From an uncultured Eubacteriales bacterium (GTDB lineage Bacteria; Bacillota; Clostridia; Oscillospirales; Butyricicoccaceae): a DNA stretch of 18,212 bases. The notes beneath the pieces were generated by a model, which was given only the letters and a program-made list of their open reading frames with translations, was not told where the DNA came from and did no database searches. The position numbers were made by a program, and so were the translations under genes. The number at the start of each line of letters is the position of its first letter. The first letter of the stretch is position 1. This document shows, one piece after another, positions 7,817-13,704 of the stretch. The DNA lies in the NCBI GenBank assembly GCA_949740695.1, contig CATJIY010000084.1:1-18212 (forward strand). The letters run 5' to 3'.

Positions 7817-8365
7817 TTAGTTCCCCCTTTTTCCGGTGACGCGCCGCTTGTTCCCTTGCGGGCGGTGGCTTGGCCTTGGATTGGCCCTTTCAGAATCCTG
7901 TCCGGCGCGCCGGCCACAGGCGCGCTTTTCCGCGATGCGGGCTGCCGCTCCGCCGGTTTGCCCCCGATACTGGGCGGACGGAGGCGTTTTCTTTCTCATT
8001 TTTTTTGCTTTTCGTTTCTTTTCTCGGGCCAAACGAGCCTCCATCAGCCCGGTCTCTTCGTCCAAAAGAAGCTTTTTACAAAGCGCCAAGGCAAATCCGG
8101 TGTCCAGCACCGCCAAAGCGGCGCATTCCCCCACGCCCAGCGCCCTGCCAAGCTCCGACTTAGCGCAAGGAAGAGTAATCAGCGGCCCTTCCGCCAAATT
8201 AGCGGCGTTAGCCATGGCGGAGCGGGTATTTTCCCCCGCGTCATTGGCCAGGGCCAGCAGCGGAAGCTTCTTTTCTCGAGCGGCGTCAAACGCACTTTCC
8301 GCGCCTACCGCCAGAGCGCCCGCCCGGCGCATTAAGCCCAAAAAGGGTAATATGGTCGGATTCAT
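7817..8365 (-). CDS. ylxQ: L7Ae-family RNA-binding protein YlxQ with long basic C-terminal tail
   Basis: YlxQ-type proteins are small L7Ae/L30e-fold proteins that bind kink-turn RNA and are probably ribosome-associated. The first 105 or so residues show the fold: LGLMRRAGALAVGAESAFDA, then LLALANDAGENTRSAM and GRALGVGECAALAVLD, with the LG-x-GECA-like region typical of the family. Usual length is about 100 residues, but this one has 182. The extra 75 residues are strongly basic and low in complexity (AREKKRKAKKMRKK, then several RR, KR and GKRGN patches), which suggests added RNA or ribosome contact. The ATG overlaps the ylxR stop (ATGA). The tail is in one uninterrupted frame up to 3 nt before infB, so it is not an obvious frameshift. 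Confidence 0.9.
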   Translation of the reverse strand: MNPTILPFLGLMRRAGALAVGAESAFDAAREKKLPLLALANDAGENTRSAMANAANLAEGPLITLPCAKSELGRALGVGECAALAVLDTGFALALCKKLLLDEETGLMEARLAREKKRKAKKMRKKTPPSAQYRGQTGGAAARIAEKRACGRRAGQDSERANPRPSHRPQGNKRRVTGKRGN

Positions 8366-8634
8366 TGTCCCTCAGCCTCCTTCATCTGTTGGGCCAGCTG
8401 GTCATAAAGCGCTGACGTAATCTCGATCTCCAGCGCCCGGGCAATGGCCCGGCTTTTTACCGCTTTGTCCAAACAAGCCTGGCTGCGGCAGAGGTATGCC
8501 CCCCGGCCGGATACCTTTCCCCGGGCGTCATAGAGCACCTGCCCGTCAGGCGTGCGGACCACTCGGGCCAACTGGGGCTTTTCCCGATGTTCCCGGCAGG
8601 CCACGCACTGACGGATGGGTATTTTCTTCGGCAT
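8362..8634 (-). CDS. ylxR: YlxR family RNA-binding protein (RNase P modulator RnpM)
   Basis: A 90-residue member of the YlxR family (DUF448), located as usual between nusA and ylxQ/infB. In B. subtilis the protein binds the RNase P RNA and has been renamed RnpM. Visible signatures are RQCVACREHREKPQLARVVR at the N-terminus, then GRGAYLCRSQACLDKA, with four cysteines in two pairs. The frame is open to a GTG at 8643, but AAAGGAGG abuts that codon. The same site lies 8 nt before the ATG at 8634, which gives the family-typical start MPKKIPIRQC. Confidence 0.93.
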   Translation of the reverse strand: MPKKIPIRQCVACREHREKPQLARVVRTPDGQVLYDARGKVSGRGAYLCRSQACLDKAVKSRAIARALEIEITSALYDQLAQQMKEAEGQ

Positions 8635-8667
8635 AAGAGCCACCTCCTTTGATTCACAAACCCGATC

Positions 8668-9744
8668 TTACTGTTCGCCCGCCTGAGATTCGGGCTTGAT
8701 GTCGATCTTAAACCCGGTGAGTTTGGCGGCTAAACGGGCGTTTTGCCCCTCCTTGCCGATGGCAAGACTCAGTTGGTCGTCCGGAACAATCACCGTACAG
8801 GAATGACCGTCCTCCTTCATCTGCACTGACAATACGTCGGAAGGCGAAAGGGCTTCGGCCACAAATTGCACCGGGTCCTCGCTATATTTAATAATGTCAA
8901 TTTTTTCTCCCCGCAACTCTTTGACAATGGCGGCCACCCGGGCGCCCCGAGGGCCTACGCAAGCGCCGATAGGATCAATATTTTCCTCAGCGGCCGAGAC
9001 GGCGATCTTGGTACGGCTGCCAGCTTCCCGCGCCATGGATTGAATCGCCACCGAGCCTTGAGCGATTTCTGGCACTTCCAACTCAAAAAGGCGGCGTACC
9101 AGGCCCGGGTGCGTACGGGATAACATAATCTGCGGGCCTTTTCCGCCCCGGCGAACCTCGGATACATAAACCCGAATATGATCGCCCTCCTGGATAACCT
9201 CTCCCGGAATCTGCTCTTGGGGAGACAACACCGCCTCGGTCCGTTCCCGGCTGCCGGAAAGTTCCACGATAGCGCTGCCATAACGGGGATTCACCCGGGT
9301 AACCAGGGCAGTAAGAACCTCGTGTTCCTTATTCGAATATTCATCGGCAATCATGCCCCGTTCAGCTTCTCGAATGCCCTGAATAATAACCTGTTTGGCG
9401 GTAGAGGTAGCAATCCGACCAAAATCCCGGGTTTGAACCTCCACCCGAATCTCATCCCCCAACTGGGGATCGGGCGCATAAGCCTGGGCCTCCTCCACCG
9501 TCATTTCGGCGGAAGGATTGAACACTTCCTCCACCACTGTTTTGACCGCATGCATGGTGATCGCACCAGTTTCCTCGTCAATTTGGACAAACACATTGTC
9601 GGTTTGGGCGCTTTGAGGATCCCGCTTATAAAGCGCCTTGTAGGCGGCCACCAGAGCCTGGGATATCCGGTCCAGCATATAGCTTTTTTGGATGCCCTTC
9701 TCTTTCTCCAGGTCTTCCAGCGCCTTGATGATCTCGCTTGCCAT
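8668..9744 (-). CDS. nusA: Transcription termination/antitermination protein NusA
   Basis: NusA binds RNA polymerase and nascent RNA and modulates pausing, termination and antitermination. From the chosen start it has 358 residues, normal for Firmicutes, which lack the acidic repeats of E. coli. The order is an N-terminal polymerase-binding domain beginning MASEIIKALEDLEKEKGI, an S1 domain around EGDHIRVYVSEVRRGGKGPQ, a KH1 domain with DPIGACVGPRGARVAAI, and a KH2 domain with LAIGKEGQNARLAAKLTG. The frame stays open to 9795, but AAGGAGG sits 8 nt before the ATG at 9744 and family alignment begins there. Two hairpins lie in the 118-nt gap after rimP. Confidence 0.97.
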   Translation of the reverse strand: MASEIIKALEDLEKEKGIQKSYMLDRISQALVAAYKALYKRDPQSAQTDNVFVQIDEETGAITMHAVKTVVEEVFNPSAEMTVEEAQAYAPDPQLGDEIRVEVQTRDFGRIATSTAKQVIIQGIREAERGMIADEYSNKEHEVLTALVTRVNPRYGSAIVELSGSRERTEAVLSPQEQIPGEVIQEGDHIRVYVSEVRRGGKGPQIMLSRTHPGLVRRLFELEVPEIAQGSVAIQSMAREAGSRTKIAVSAAEENIDPIGACVGPRGARVAAIVKELRGEKIDIIKYSEDPVQFVAEALSPSDVLSVQMKEDGHSCTVIVPDDQLSLAIGKEGQNARLAAKLTGFKIDIKPESQAGEQ

Positions 9745-9761
9745 GGTTGCTTCCTCCTTGC

Positions 9762-9781
9762 GCTTCCCTCGCAGGGGAAGC
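9762..9781 (-). promoter_or_regulatory. Hairpin just upstream of the nusA ribosome binding site
   Basis: In the minus-strand RNA GCUUCCC pairs perfectly with GGGAAGC around a 6-nt loop (CUGCGA). The stem ends a few nt before AAGGAGG, so it neither masks the site nor carries a U-tract. It may act as an RNA stabiliser or a processing site; the role is inferred. Confidence 0.4.
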
Positions 9782-9820
9782 CAATTATCGTTCATTTTTA
9801 TGTCTTACCGTCTCTTCTAA

Positions 9821-9861
9821 GGAAACCGGCCGAAACCACGCTCTGGCGGAAACCGGCTTCC
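9821..9861 (-). promoter_or_regulatory. Inverted repeat directly after the rimP stop codon
   Basis: The RNA segment GGAAGCCGG (9861-9853) can pair with CCGGUUUCC (9829-9821), 9 bp with one G-U, around a 23-nt loop. No U-tract follows, so it is not a typical terminator. GCCGGTTTCC also occurs twice as a direct repeat. Possibly a processing or attenuation element between rimP and nusA. Confidence 0.35.
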
Positions 9862-9862
9862 T

Positions 9863-10330
9863 TTACGTCTGTTCCAAACAAAGTCTTACCCGAGCCACGC
9901 TGGCCATAGGATAGCGACAAACCTGCTCCCCTTCTTGAAGAGTAATCTGCACCCCGTCGTTAGAAATGAGCCGGCCGGTGCGGCTGTCCGCGCCATCCAA
10001 CGCCTTATAAAAACTCAGTCGAACCAGTTTACCCTCTCCCCAACGGAAGTGCTCCGGGCGGATCAGGGGCCGTTCCAGTCCCGCTGACGACACCGAAAGG
10101 GTATAAGGCGGAAGGCTGTCAAACTCCCCACTGTCCAGCAGGGGATCCAGCCCTCGGGAAACCTGCTCGCAATGGGTTATAGAAACCCCCTCCGGCCGGT
10201 CGATGTAGACCGTCAGCACATGCTGCCGGCCCTCTTTTTCAAAAGTAACGTCCCACAGCGAGACGTCTGCTTCCTGGCACAGGGGTTGAACCAGGGCGCT
10301 TACCCGGGCTGTCAGCTCGCGATTGGTCAT
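9863..10330 (-). CDS. rimP: Ribosome maturation factor RimP
   Basis: RimP (YlxS) assists 30S subunit assembly in the cytosol. The 155-residue protein has the family's two-domain layout: an N-terminal alpha/beta domain with LWDVTFEKEGRQHVLTVYID and GVSITHCEQVSRGLDPLLD, the signature YTLSVSSAGLERPLIRPEHF, and a small SH3-like C-terminal domain. The frame is open for 29 more codons, but GAGGAAAGG lies about 8 nt before the ATG at 10330 and the upstream part looks like leader RNA. It is the first gene of the nusA operon, about 140 nt from the predicted transcription start. Confidence 0.95.
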   Translation of the reverse strand: MTNRELTARVSALVQPLCQEADVSLWDVTFEKEGRQHVLTVYIDRPEGVSITHCEQVSRGLDPLLDSGEFDSLPPYTLSVSSAGLERPLIRPEHFRWGEGKLVRLSFYKALDGADSRTGRLISNDGVQITLQEGEQVCRYPMASVARVRLCLEQT

Positions 10331-10421
10331 AGCCGCCGCCTTTCCTCGTTTCACGCCTGCAACCACAGTTCTCTTCCCGCCGGTTGACGAAAACAAACCG
10401 AGATTACAGATTTTCAATAAA

Positions 10422-10447
10422 GAAGAGTGGACCGAAGCCCACTCTTC
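10422..10447 (-). promoter_or_regulatory. UUCG-capped leader hairpin of the rimP-nusA operon, possible attenuator
   Basis: The leader RNA forms a 9-bp perfect stem (GAAGAGUGG/CCACUCUUC), extended by a G-U and a C-G pair and closed by a UUCG tetraloop. It is very stable. Only a weak U-rich run (UUUAUU) follows, so it could be a partial terminator, a 5' stabiliser or a protein-binding site. It lies about 25-50 nt after the predicted start of transcription. Confidence 0.55.
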
Positions 10448-10475
10448 ACCTTCTACTAACCTAACTTACAGCAGT

Positions 10476-10504
10476 AGTATAACACCCCGCCAAAAAAATT
10501 GCAA
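10476..10504 (-). promoter_or_regulatory. Promoter of the rimP-nusA-infB operon
   Basis: The -35 box TTGCAA (10499-10504), a 17-bp spacer and the -10 box TATACT (10476-10481) match the housekeeping sigma-A consensus well. Transcription would start near 10469, giving a leader of about 140 nt. Confidence 0.75.
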
Positions 10505-10509
10505 GGGAT

Positions 10510-10551
10510 TTTCCCGGAAAAGTACCTGTTTTTCCGGCTTTCTCCGGGAAA
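10510..10551 (-). repeat. Inverted repeat directly upstream of the nusA operon promoter
   Basis: TTTCCCGGA (10510-10518) and TCCGGGAAA (10543-10551) are perfect 9-bp arms separated by 24 bp. It lies 5 bp upstream of the -35 box and downstream of the 77-residue gene. It has no clear U-tract on either strand, so a terminator is doubtful; an operator or weak 3'-end structure is possible. Confidence 0.35.
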
Positions 10552-10588
10552 TCTTAATAAAAGGCGGCCAGCCCAGCGGAAAACGCCC

Positions 10589-10822
10589 TCAGCAAACGGT
10601 GGGCGGCTGCTGCCGGTAGCGAGGCAGCTCATCCAAAGAGAGTTCGCAGCAGGTGTCCTGACCCTGACTATCCACGCCGCAGATCATTAGCATATCACAA
10701 TCGTCATAGATCTCATAGTTTTGGAAGGTATTTCCGCTGCCCTCCAAAAAGCGCTTGGAAATTTCAATTAGATCCCGGGCGGTATATTCCTCTCCTCGAT
10801 AGCGAAGCGCGATCCATGCCAT
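10589..10822 (-). CDS. Small protein of unknown function (77 aa)
   Basis: Not recognised. The product is a soluble, acidic 77-residue protein with three cysteines (DTCC near residue 57 and the last residue C) and the segment YEIYDDCDMLMICGVD; there is no signal peptide or membrane segment. Support for it being real includes the ribosome binding site GGGGG 9 nt before the ATG, a good promoter 70 nt upstream (10891-10919), and protein-like composition. It lies between spoVT and rimP on the same strand and may be transcribed through into the nusA operon, since no strong terminator is seen after it. Confidence 0.65.
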   Translation of the reverse strand: MAWIALRYRGEEYTARDLIEISKRFLEGSGNTFQNYEIYDDCDMLMICGVDSQGQDTCCELSLDELPRYRQQPPTVC

Positions 10823-10890
10823 GGGCCTTATCCCCCTGTTTTTTAAGTTTCTGTCAAAAAACCAGCTTCTTGGCTTTTTAATTGTTTTTT

Positions 10891-10919
10891 ATCATACACC
10901 TTTTCCCCCTGCAATGCAA
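10891..10919 (-). promoter_or_regulatory. Promoter for the 77-aa gene
   Basis: The -35 box TTGCAT (10914-10919), 17-bp spacer and -10 box TATGAT (10891-10896) fit the sigma-A consensus. Transcription would begin near 10884, about 60 nt before the start codon. Confidence 0.6.
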
Positions 10920-11003
10920 GAGGCGGTTTTTATTTTCCCAGGATTCCCCGCTGATCTACCCAGTTTTTCAGCGCCCTGGCTTCCCGCAATGGAAAAGGAA
11001 CCC

Positions 11004-11531
11004 TTAGCCCTCCATTTGACGGGAAAAAAACAAGGCCGCTGCCTGGAGCAGCTTTCCATCGCTCTCACTCACCGGCGTATCCGTCCCCAACAAGGCCACG
11101 CAGCCACACAAATCTCCGCCGGTGATTACCGGAGCCACCATGGCCGCCTCAGCGCCGGGAACGCCGGGAGAAACCGGGATCCCCCGCTGGCTTTGCTGCA
11201 CCTGCCTCGACTGCATGGCGGCGTCCAACTCAGGAGCGATTGCCCGTCCGTCCAATTCCCGGCGCAACGCGCCGCTGGCGGCAATCACGCTATCCCGATC
11301 GCAAATAACCACTGGCCGAGCGCAAGTGCGGTAAAGCGCTTCGCACAGATTAACGGCTGTCTGACTCTGCTCTCCGGCAGGGGAATATTTTTTAAAGATG
11401 ACGCTGCCGCCGGATTCTGTAAAAATCTCCATGGGCTCGCCCTCGCGGATTTTCAGCGTCCTGCGAATCTCCTTGGGGATTACCACCCGGCCCAGATCGT
11501 CAATGCGGCGAACGATACCAGTTGCTTTCAT
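11004..11531 (-). CDS. spoVT: Stage V sporulation protein T, AbrB-type regulator
   Basis: SpoVT is a DNA-binding regulator that acts late in the forespore during sporulation. The 175-residue protein has the usual two parts. The SpoVT/AbrB swapped-hairpin DNA-binding domain is at residues 1-50 (TGIVRRIDDLGRVVIPKEIR, then LKIREGEPMEIF). The GAF-like domain is at about 55-175, with VVICDRDSVIAASG and CGCVALLGTD. The length and the GAF domain separate it from the shorter AbrB/Abh proteins. GGAGG lies 9 nt before the ATG. A sigma-G-like promoter precedes it, as expected, since spoVT belongs to the sigma-G regulon in B. subtilis. It marks the organism as a likely spore former. Confidence 0.95.
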   Translation of the reverse strand: MKATGIVRRIDDLGRVVIPKEIRRTLKIREGEPMEIFTESGGSVIFKKYSPAGEQSQTAVNLCEALYRTCARPVVICDRDSVIAASGALRRELDGRAIAPELDAAMQSRQVQQSQRGIPVSPGVPGAEAAMVAPVITGGDLCGCVALLGTDTPVSESDGKLLQAAALFFSRQMEG

Positions 11532-11571
11532 CTATCCTTACCTCCGTTGGAATTTTTTCTTCTGCAAGAGG

Positions 11572-11599
11572 TAGTATTCCCGTTTTTTCCGCAGGATTC
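11572..11599 (-). promoter_or_regulatory. Sigma-G-like promoter of spoVT
   Basis: AATACTA (11572-11578) resembles the sigma-G -10 box CATAMTA, and GAATC (11595-11599) lies 16 bp upstream as a plausible -35. It is 41 nt from the start codon. No sigma-A pair is visible here. The match is partial. Confidence 0.35.
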
Positions 11600-11621
11600 C
11601 AATGAGGCATCGGTTTTCCTT

Positions 11622-11657
11622 GGAAAATCCAGGCAGAAAGCCTGAATTTCTTTTTTT
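11622..11657 (+). terminator. Terminator-like hairpin with T-tract, plus strand, no matching gene
   Basis: CAGGC-AGAAA-GCCTG (11630-11644), extended after one mismatch by four A-T pairs and followed by a run of seven T, looks like an intrinsic terminator on the plus strand. There is no plus-strand gene before it; only sequence antisense to spoVT lies upstream. It sits in the gene-free stretch 11532-11869, which otherwise holds the spoVT promoter and two more hairpins. Confidence 0.35.
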
Positions 11658-11667
11658 AGAGCCAAAC

Positions 11668-11699
11668 ACCGCAGGCGATGGAAATACGCCGCCTGCGGT
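11668..11699. repeat. Perfect 10-bp inverted repeat (GC-rich hairpin)
   Basis: ACCGCAGGCG and CGCCTGCGGT flank a 12-nt loop. It is very stable in RNA from either strand, but neither side has a proper T-tract. It may contribute to 3'-end formation of the minus-strand XRE/zinc-ribbon transcript or insulate spoVT. Confidence 0.45.
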
Positions 11700-11757
11700 C
11701 TGCCGGAATCTATTTGATCCTGTTTCTCTGTTGGCCTGCGCCTACGCTCACCCTGCC

Positions 11758-11792
11758 GCAAAACAAAAAACCAGGCTGAAACCCTTGGGTTT
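11758..11792 (-). terminator. Probable terminator of the XRE/zinc-ribbon cassette
   Basis: On the minus strand AACC-(CA)-AGG pairs with CCT-GGTT around GUUUCAG and is followed by TTTTGTTTTG. An alternative is the overlapping palindrome GAAACCC-AA-GGGTTTC. It lies about 80 nt after the zinc-ribbon gene. Moderate strength. Confidence 0.45.
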
Positions 11793-11869
11793 CTAGCGTC
11801 TTTACGCCAAATTAAAATGCTTTTTTCACGTTCAATTGATATTTTGTGTGATTGGCGATCTCTTCGCCT

Positions 11870-12154
11870 TTAAAAAGTTATACTTCTATTTATCCGAGGA
11901 CCAGGCTCAACCACCTTTGCTTTTTTGTAGCCCCGCCAATCCAACCGCTGGCCGCATCGATCGCAAAAATTCACAAACTCCCGTTCCATCGTGATCCCGC
12001 AGCCTGGGCAGACATAAAACCCAGCGCCGGAAAAAATCATCCTCTCGGTCACCGGCATGGGAATACGGAATCGAATCAGCATCCAGATAAATCGGGGAAT
12101 GGAAACTTGCGGAAGGGCTTGAGGCGCTTTCGGGGGCGGACTGGAGGGATTCAT
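11870..12154 (-). CDS. Zinc-ribbon protein of unknown function (94 aa)
   Basis: A 94-residue protein with one zinc-ribbon motif, CPGCG at about residues 49-53 and CDRCG at about 64-68, 15 residues apart, framed as YVCPGCG...FCDRCGQRLDW. The N-terminal half is proline-rich and basic (MNPSSPPPK, IRFRIPMPV) with no clear fold; the C-terminus is basic. This kind of protein is often found in accessory or phage-like cassettes, but function cannot be assigned. Its ATG overlaps the stop of the XRE regulator gene (ATGA) and it has no good ribosome binding site of its own, so translation is probably coupled. Confidence 0.7.
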   Translation of the reverse strand: MNPSSPPPKAPQALPQVSIPRFIWMLIRFRIPMPVTERMIFSGAGFYVCPGCGITMEREFVNFCDRCGQRLDWRGYKKAKVVEPGPRINRSITF

Positions 12155-12369
12155 TCTTCGTCAGAAGTCGTCATCAGATTTTCTACCGGGACCTCCAACA
12201 CCATGCTGAAACGGGAAACCATATCCGCCGAGGGATTCGTCTTTTCTCCCCGTTCCAGCGCGCCCACATAGCGAATAGATGTACCGGCTGATTCCGCGAT
12301 AGACGCCTGAGAACATTTTTTCGACTTGCGAACCGAATGGAAAGCTTCCCCATTAAATTTACACCTCAT
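12151..12369 (-). CDS. XRE-family helix-turn-helix transcriptional regulator (72 aa)
   Basis: A small single-domain Cro/CI-type DNA-binding protein. The helix-turn-helix is clear: SVRKSKKCSQASIAESAGTS holds the scaffold and first helix, IRYVGALERGEKTNPSADMV the recognition helix and the characteristic ERGEK turn, and FSMVLEVPVENLM the final helices. AGGAGG lies 7 nt before the ATG. It is followed by the overlapping zinc-ribbon gene, which it probably co-regulates with itself. Upstream there is a TATAAA-like -10 at 12389-12394 with a poor -35, and an AGGAAC/GTTCCT repeat pair at 12401-12437 that could be an operator. Confidence 0.85.
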   Translation of the reverse strand: MRCKFNGEAFHSVRKSKKCSQASIAESAGTSIRYVGALERGEKTNPSADMVSRFSMVLEVPVENLMTTSDEE

Positions 12370-12400
12370 GATTTCACCTCCTTCTTACTTTATAGCCTAA

Positions 12401-12437
12401 AGGAACCAGAAAAAAGGTGTGAGGCTCTGTAGTTCCT
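12401..12437. promoter_or_regulatory. Possible operator repeat upstream of the XRE gene
   Basis: AGGAAC (12401-12406) and GTTCCT (12432-12437) are inverted half-sites with centres 31 bp apart, about three helical turns, just upstream of the XRE gene. Six-bp arms can arise by chance. Confidence 0.25.
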
Positions 12438-12451
12438 ACTTTGTCAAAAAA

Positions 12452-12670
12452 TCAAAAAATGTTGAAAAGTCCGACAATCTTTCGTTTAATCTGCTCTACT
12501 TGCGGCGGATATCTCCGGTTTGTTGCCCACAGATGAAGAGCACCTGCGCTTTGGAGAATCTTTACAATCGCAGCTCGTTGTGCTAAACTGATAAACAACC
12601 CGTCGGCTCTCTTTTCCCAGCCGAAAAAAGAGAGGACAACCCGCCGGATTTGCTCTATACTAAGGTTCAC
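12452..12670 (-). CDS. Doubtful small reading frame (72 aa)
   Basis: An open frame from a GTG at 12670. No family is recognised and no ribosome binding site precedes the GTG. The translation has reasonable composition (IEQIRRVVLSFFGWEKR, then ISLAQRAAIVKIL), so a small accessory protein is possible. The 395 nt between the XRE and AraC genes contain no other candidate. A TTGACA box at 12442-12447 overlaps the region just after its stop, without a convincing -10. Confidence 0.25.
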   Translation of the reverse strand: MNLSIEQIRRVVLSFFGWEKRADGLFISLAQRAAIVKILQSAGALHLWATNRRYPPQVEQIKRKIVGLFNIF

Positions 12671-12765
12671 TGGAATAATGGTTCCCGCTGGCAGGACGCT
12701 GCCGCCCAGCCAACAGGCTCGCTTTTTCCAGTATAACCCGAACCATGGAATTGGAGGAATCGCAC

Positions 12766-13629
12766 ATGGAATGGATTCAGCGCTTTAATGACGCCCTAGA
12801 CTATATTGAGGCCAACCTGGATCAGGAAATCCGTCCGGAGGATCTAGCCGTCATCTCTGGCTGCTCGGCTTACCATTTTCAACGAATTTTTACCTATCTA
12901 GCAGGAATGTCTCTCAGCGAATACCTGCGCCGCAGGCGAATGAGCCGGGCGGCGGCTGATTTGCAGCAGGGTCAGCGCGTGCTGGACGTATCGCTGAAGT
13001 ATGGTTACCAATCCCCCACCGCATTTAACCGGGCTTTTCAGGCAGTGCATGGCGCGGCGCCTTCCGCCCTAAAGCAACCAGGCGTCTCTCTTCGTTTCCT
13101 GCCGCCCCTTCGGTTTCAATTGGTCGTCAAAGGAGTGGAACCTATGGAATATCGCATCGAAATCAAAGACAGCTTTTTTGTAACCGGCATCTCCTGCCCC
13201 ATGTCCCACAATCTGGAAGAAAATTTCTCGGTAATTCCCCAGCTATGGCAGACAGCCGCAGCCCAGGGACTGCTGCCCCAGTTGATTGAACTGATGGACA
13301 CCTCTTTTAAAGGGATTTTAGGCGTAGCGGCCTGCGGCGACCTCCAGAAAGATTGGCGATATTACATCGCCGTCGCCAGCACCCAGCATCCGGAACATCT
13401 AGAGCGCTTTCAGGTTCCAAAAAATACCTGGGCGGTTTTCCCCGGCGCCGGCGGGCCGCAGGACATCCAGCAATTGGAACAGCGGATTGTCACCGAATGG
13501 TTGCCTACCTCGGGCTATGAATATGCCCAAGGACCAGATCTGGAGGTCTATCATTCAGCCGGCTCAGAAGCTATGACCTTTGAGGTATGGATTCCAGTGC
13601 GTCCGGCAGAAGAAGCCGGACCGCGCTAA
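12766..13629 (+). CDS. AraC-family regulator with GyrI-like effector-binding domain
   Basis: A 287-residue transcription factor of the Rob/SoxS-with-GyrI type. Residues 1-105 hold the two AraC helix-turn-helix motifs: LAVISGCSAYHFQRIFTYLAG, then LDVSLKYGYQSPTAFNRAF, followed by the typical G-x-x-P-S-x-x-K end (HGAAPSALKQ). Residues about 120-285 form a GyrI-like small-molecule-binding domain (EYRIEIKDSFFVTGISC near its start, VFPGAGGP and FEVWIPV near its end), a layout common in regulators that sense drugs or hydrophobic compounds. GGAGG 8 nt before the ATG at 12766 decides against the in-frame ATG at 12745. It is monocistronic and ends at a strong bidirectional terminator. Confidence 0.93.
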   Translation: MEWIQRFNDALDYIEANLDQEIRPEDLAVISGCSAYHFQRIFTYLAGMSLSEYLRRRRMSRAAADLQQGQRVLDVSLKYGYQSPTAFNRAFQAVHGAAPSALKQPGVSLRFLPPLRFQLVVKGVEPMEYRIEIKDSFFVTGISCPMSHNLEENFSVIPQLWQTAAAQGLLPQLIELMDTSFKGILGVAACGDLQKDWRYYIAVASTQHPEHLERFQVPKNTWAVFPGAGGPQDIQQLEQRIVTEWLPTSGYEYAQGPDLEVYHSAGSEAMTFEVWIPVRPAEEAGPR

Positions 13630-13632
13630 AAT

Positions 13633-13680
13633 AAAAAAGAACCGGACCGTAGGGCAATCCCCCGGTACCGGTTCTTTTTT
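13633..13680. terminator. Bidirectional terminator between the AraC regulator and the ECF S component
   Basis: GAACCGG-ACCG pairs with CGGT-A-CCGGTTC, with an inner GGG/CCC pairing. A run of A precedes and a run of six T follows, so it can end transcripts from both sides. It serves the convergent genes at 13629 and 13705. Confidence 0.9.
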
Positions 13681-13704
13681 ATCTTTAATTTAAGAGAGGT
13701 ATGA

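Noticed and set aside
7836..8420. 194-codon plus-strand frame
   Set aside because: Mirror of the Arg/Lys-rich ylxQ tail; shadow of a GC-rich gene.
10821..11645. 274-codon plus-strand frame opposite spoVT
   Set aside because: SpoVT on the minus strand has full domain support; this frame has no motif.
11528..11761. 77-codon minus-strand frame upstream of spoVT
   Set aside because: Starts at TTG without a ribosome binding site, is full of charged low-complexity sequence, and overlaps the spoVT promoter and hairpins.
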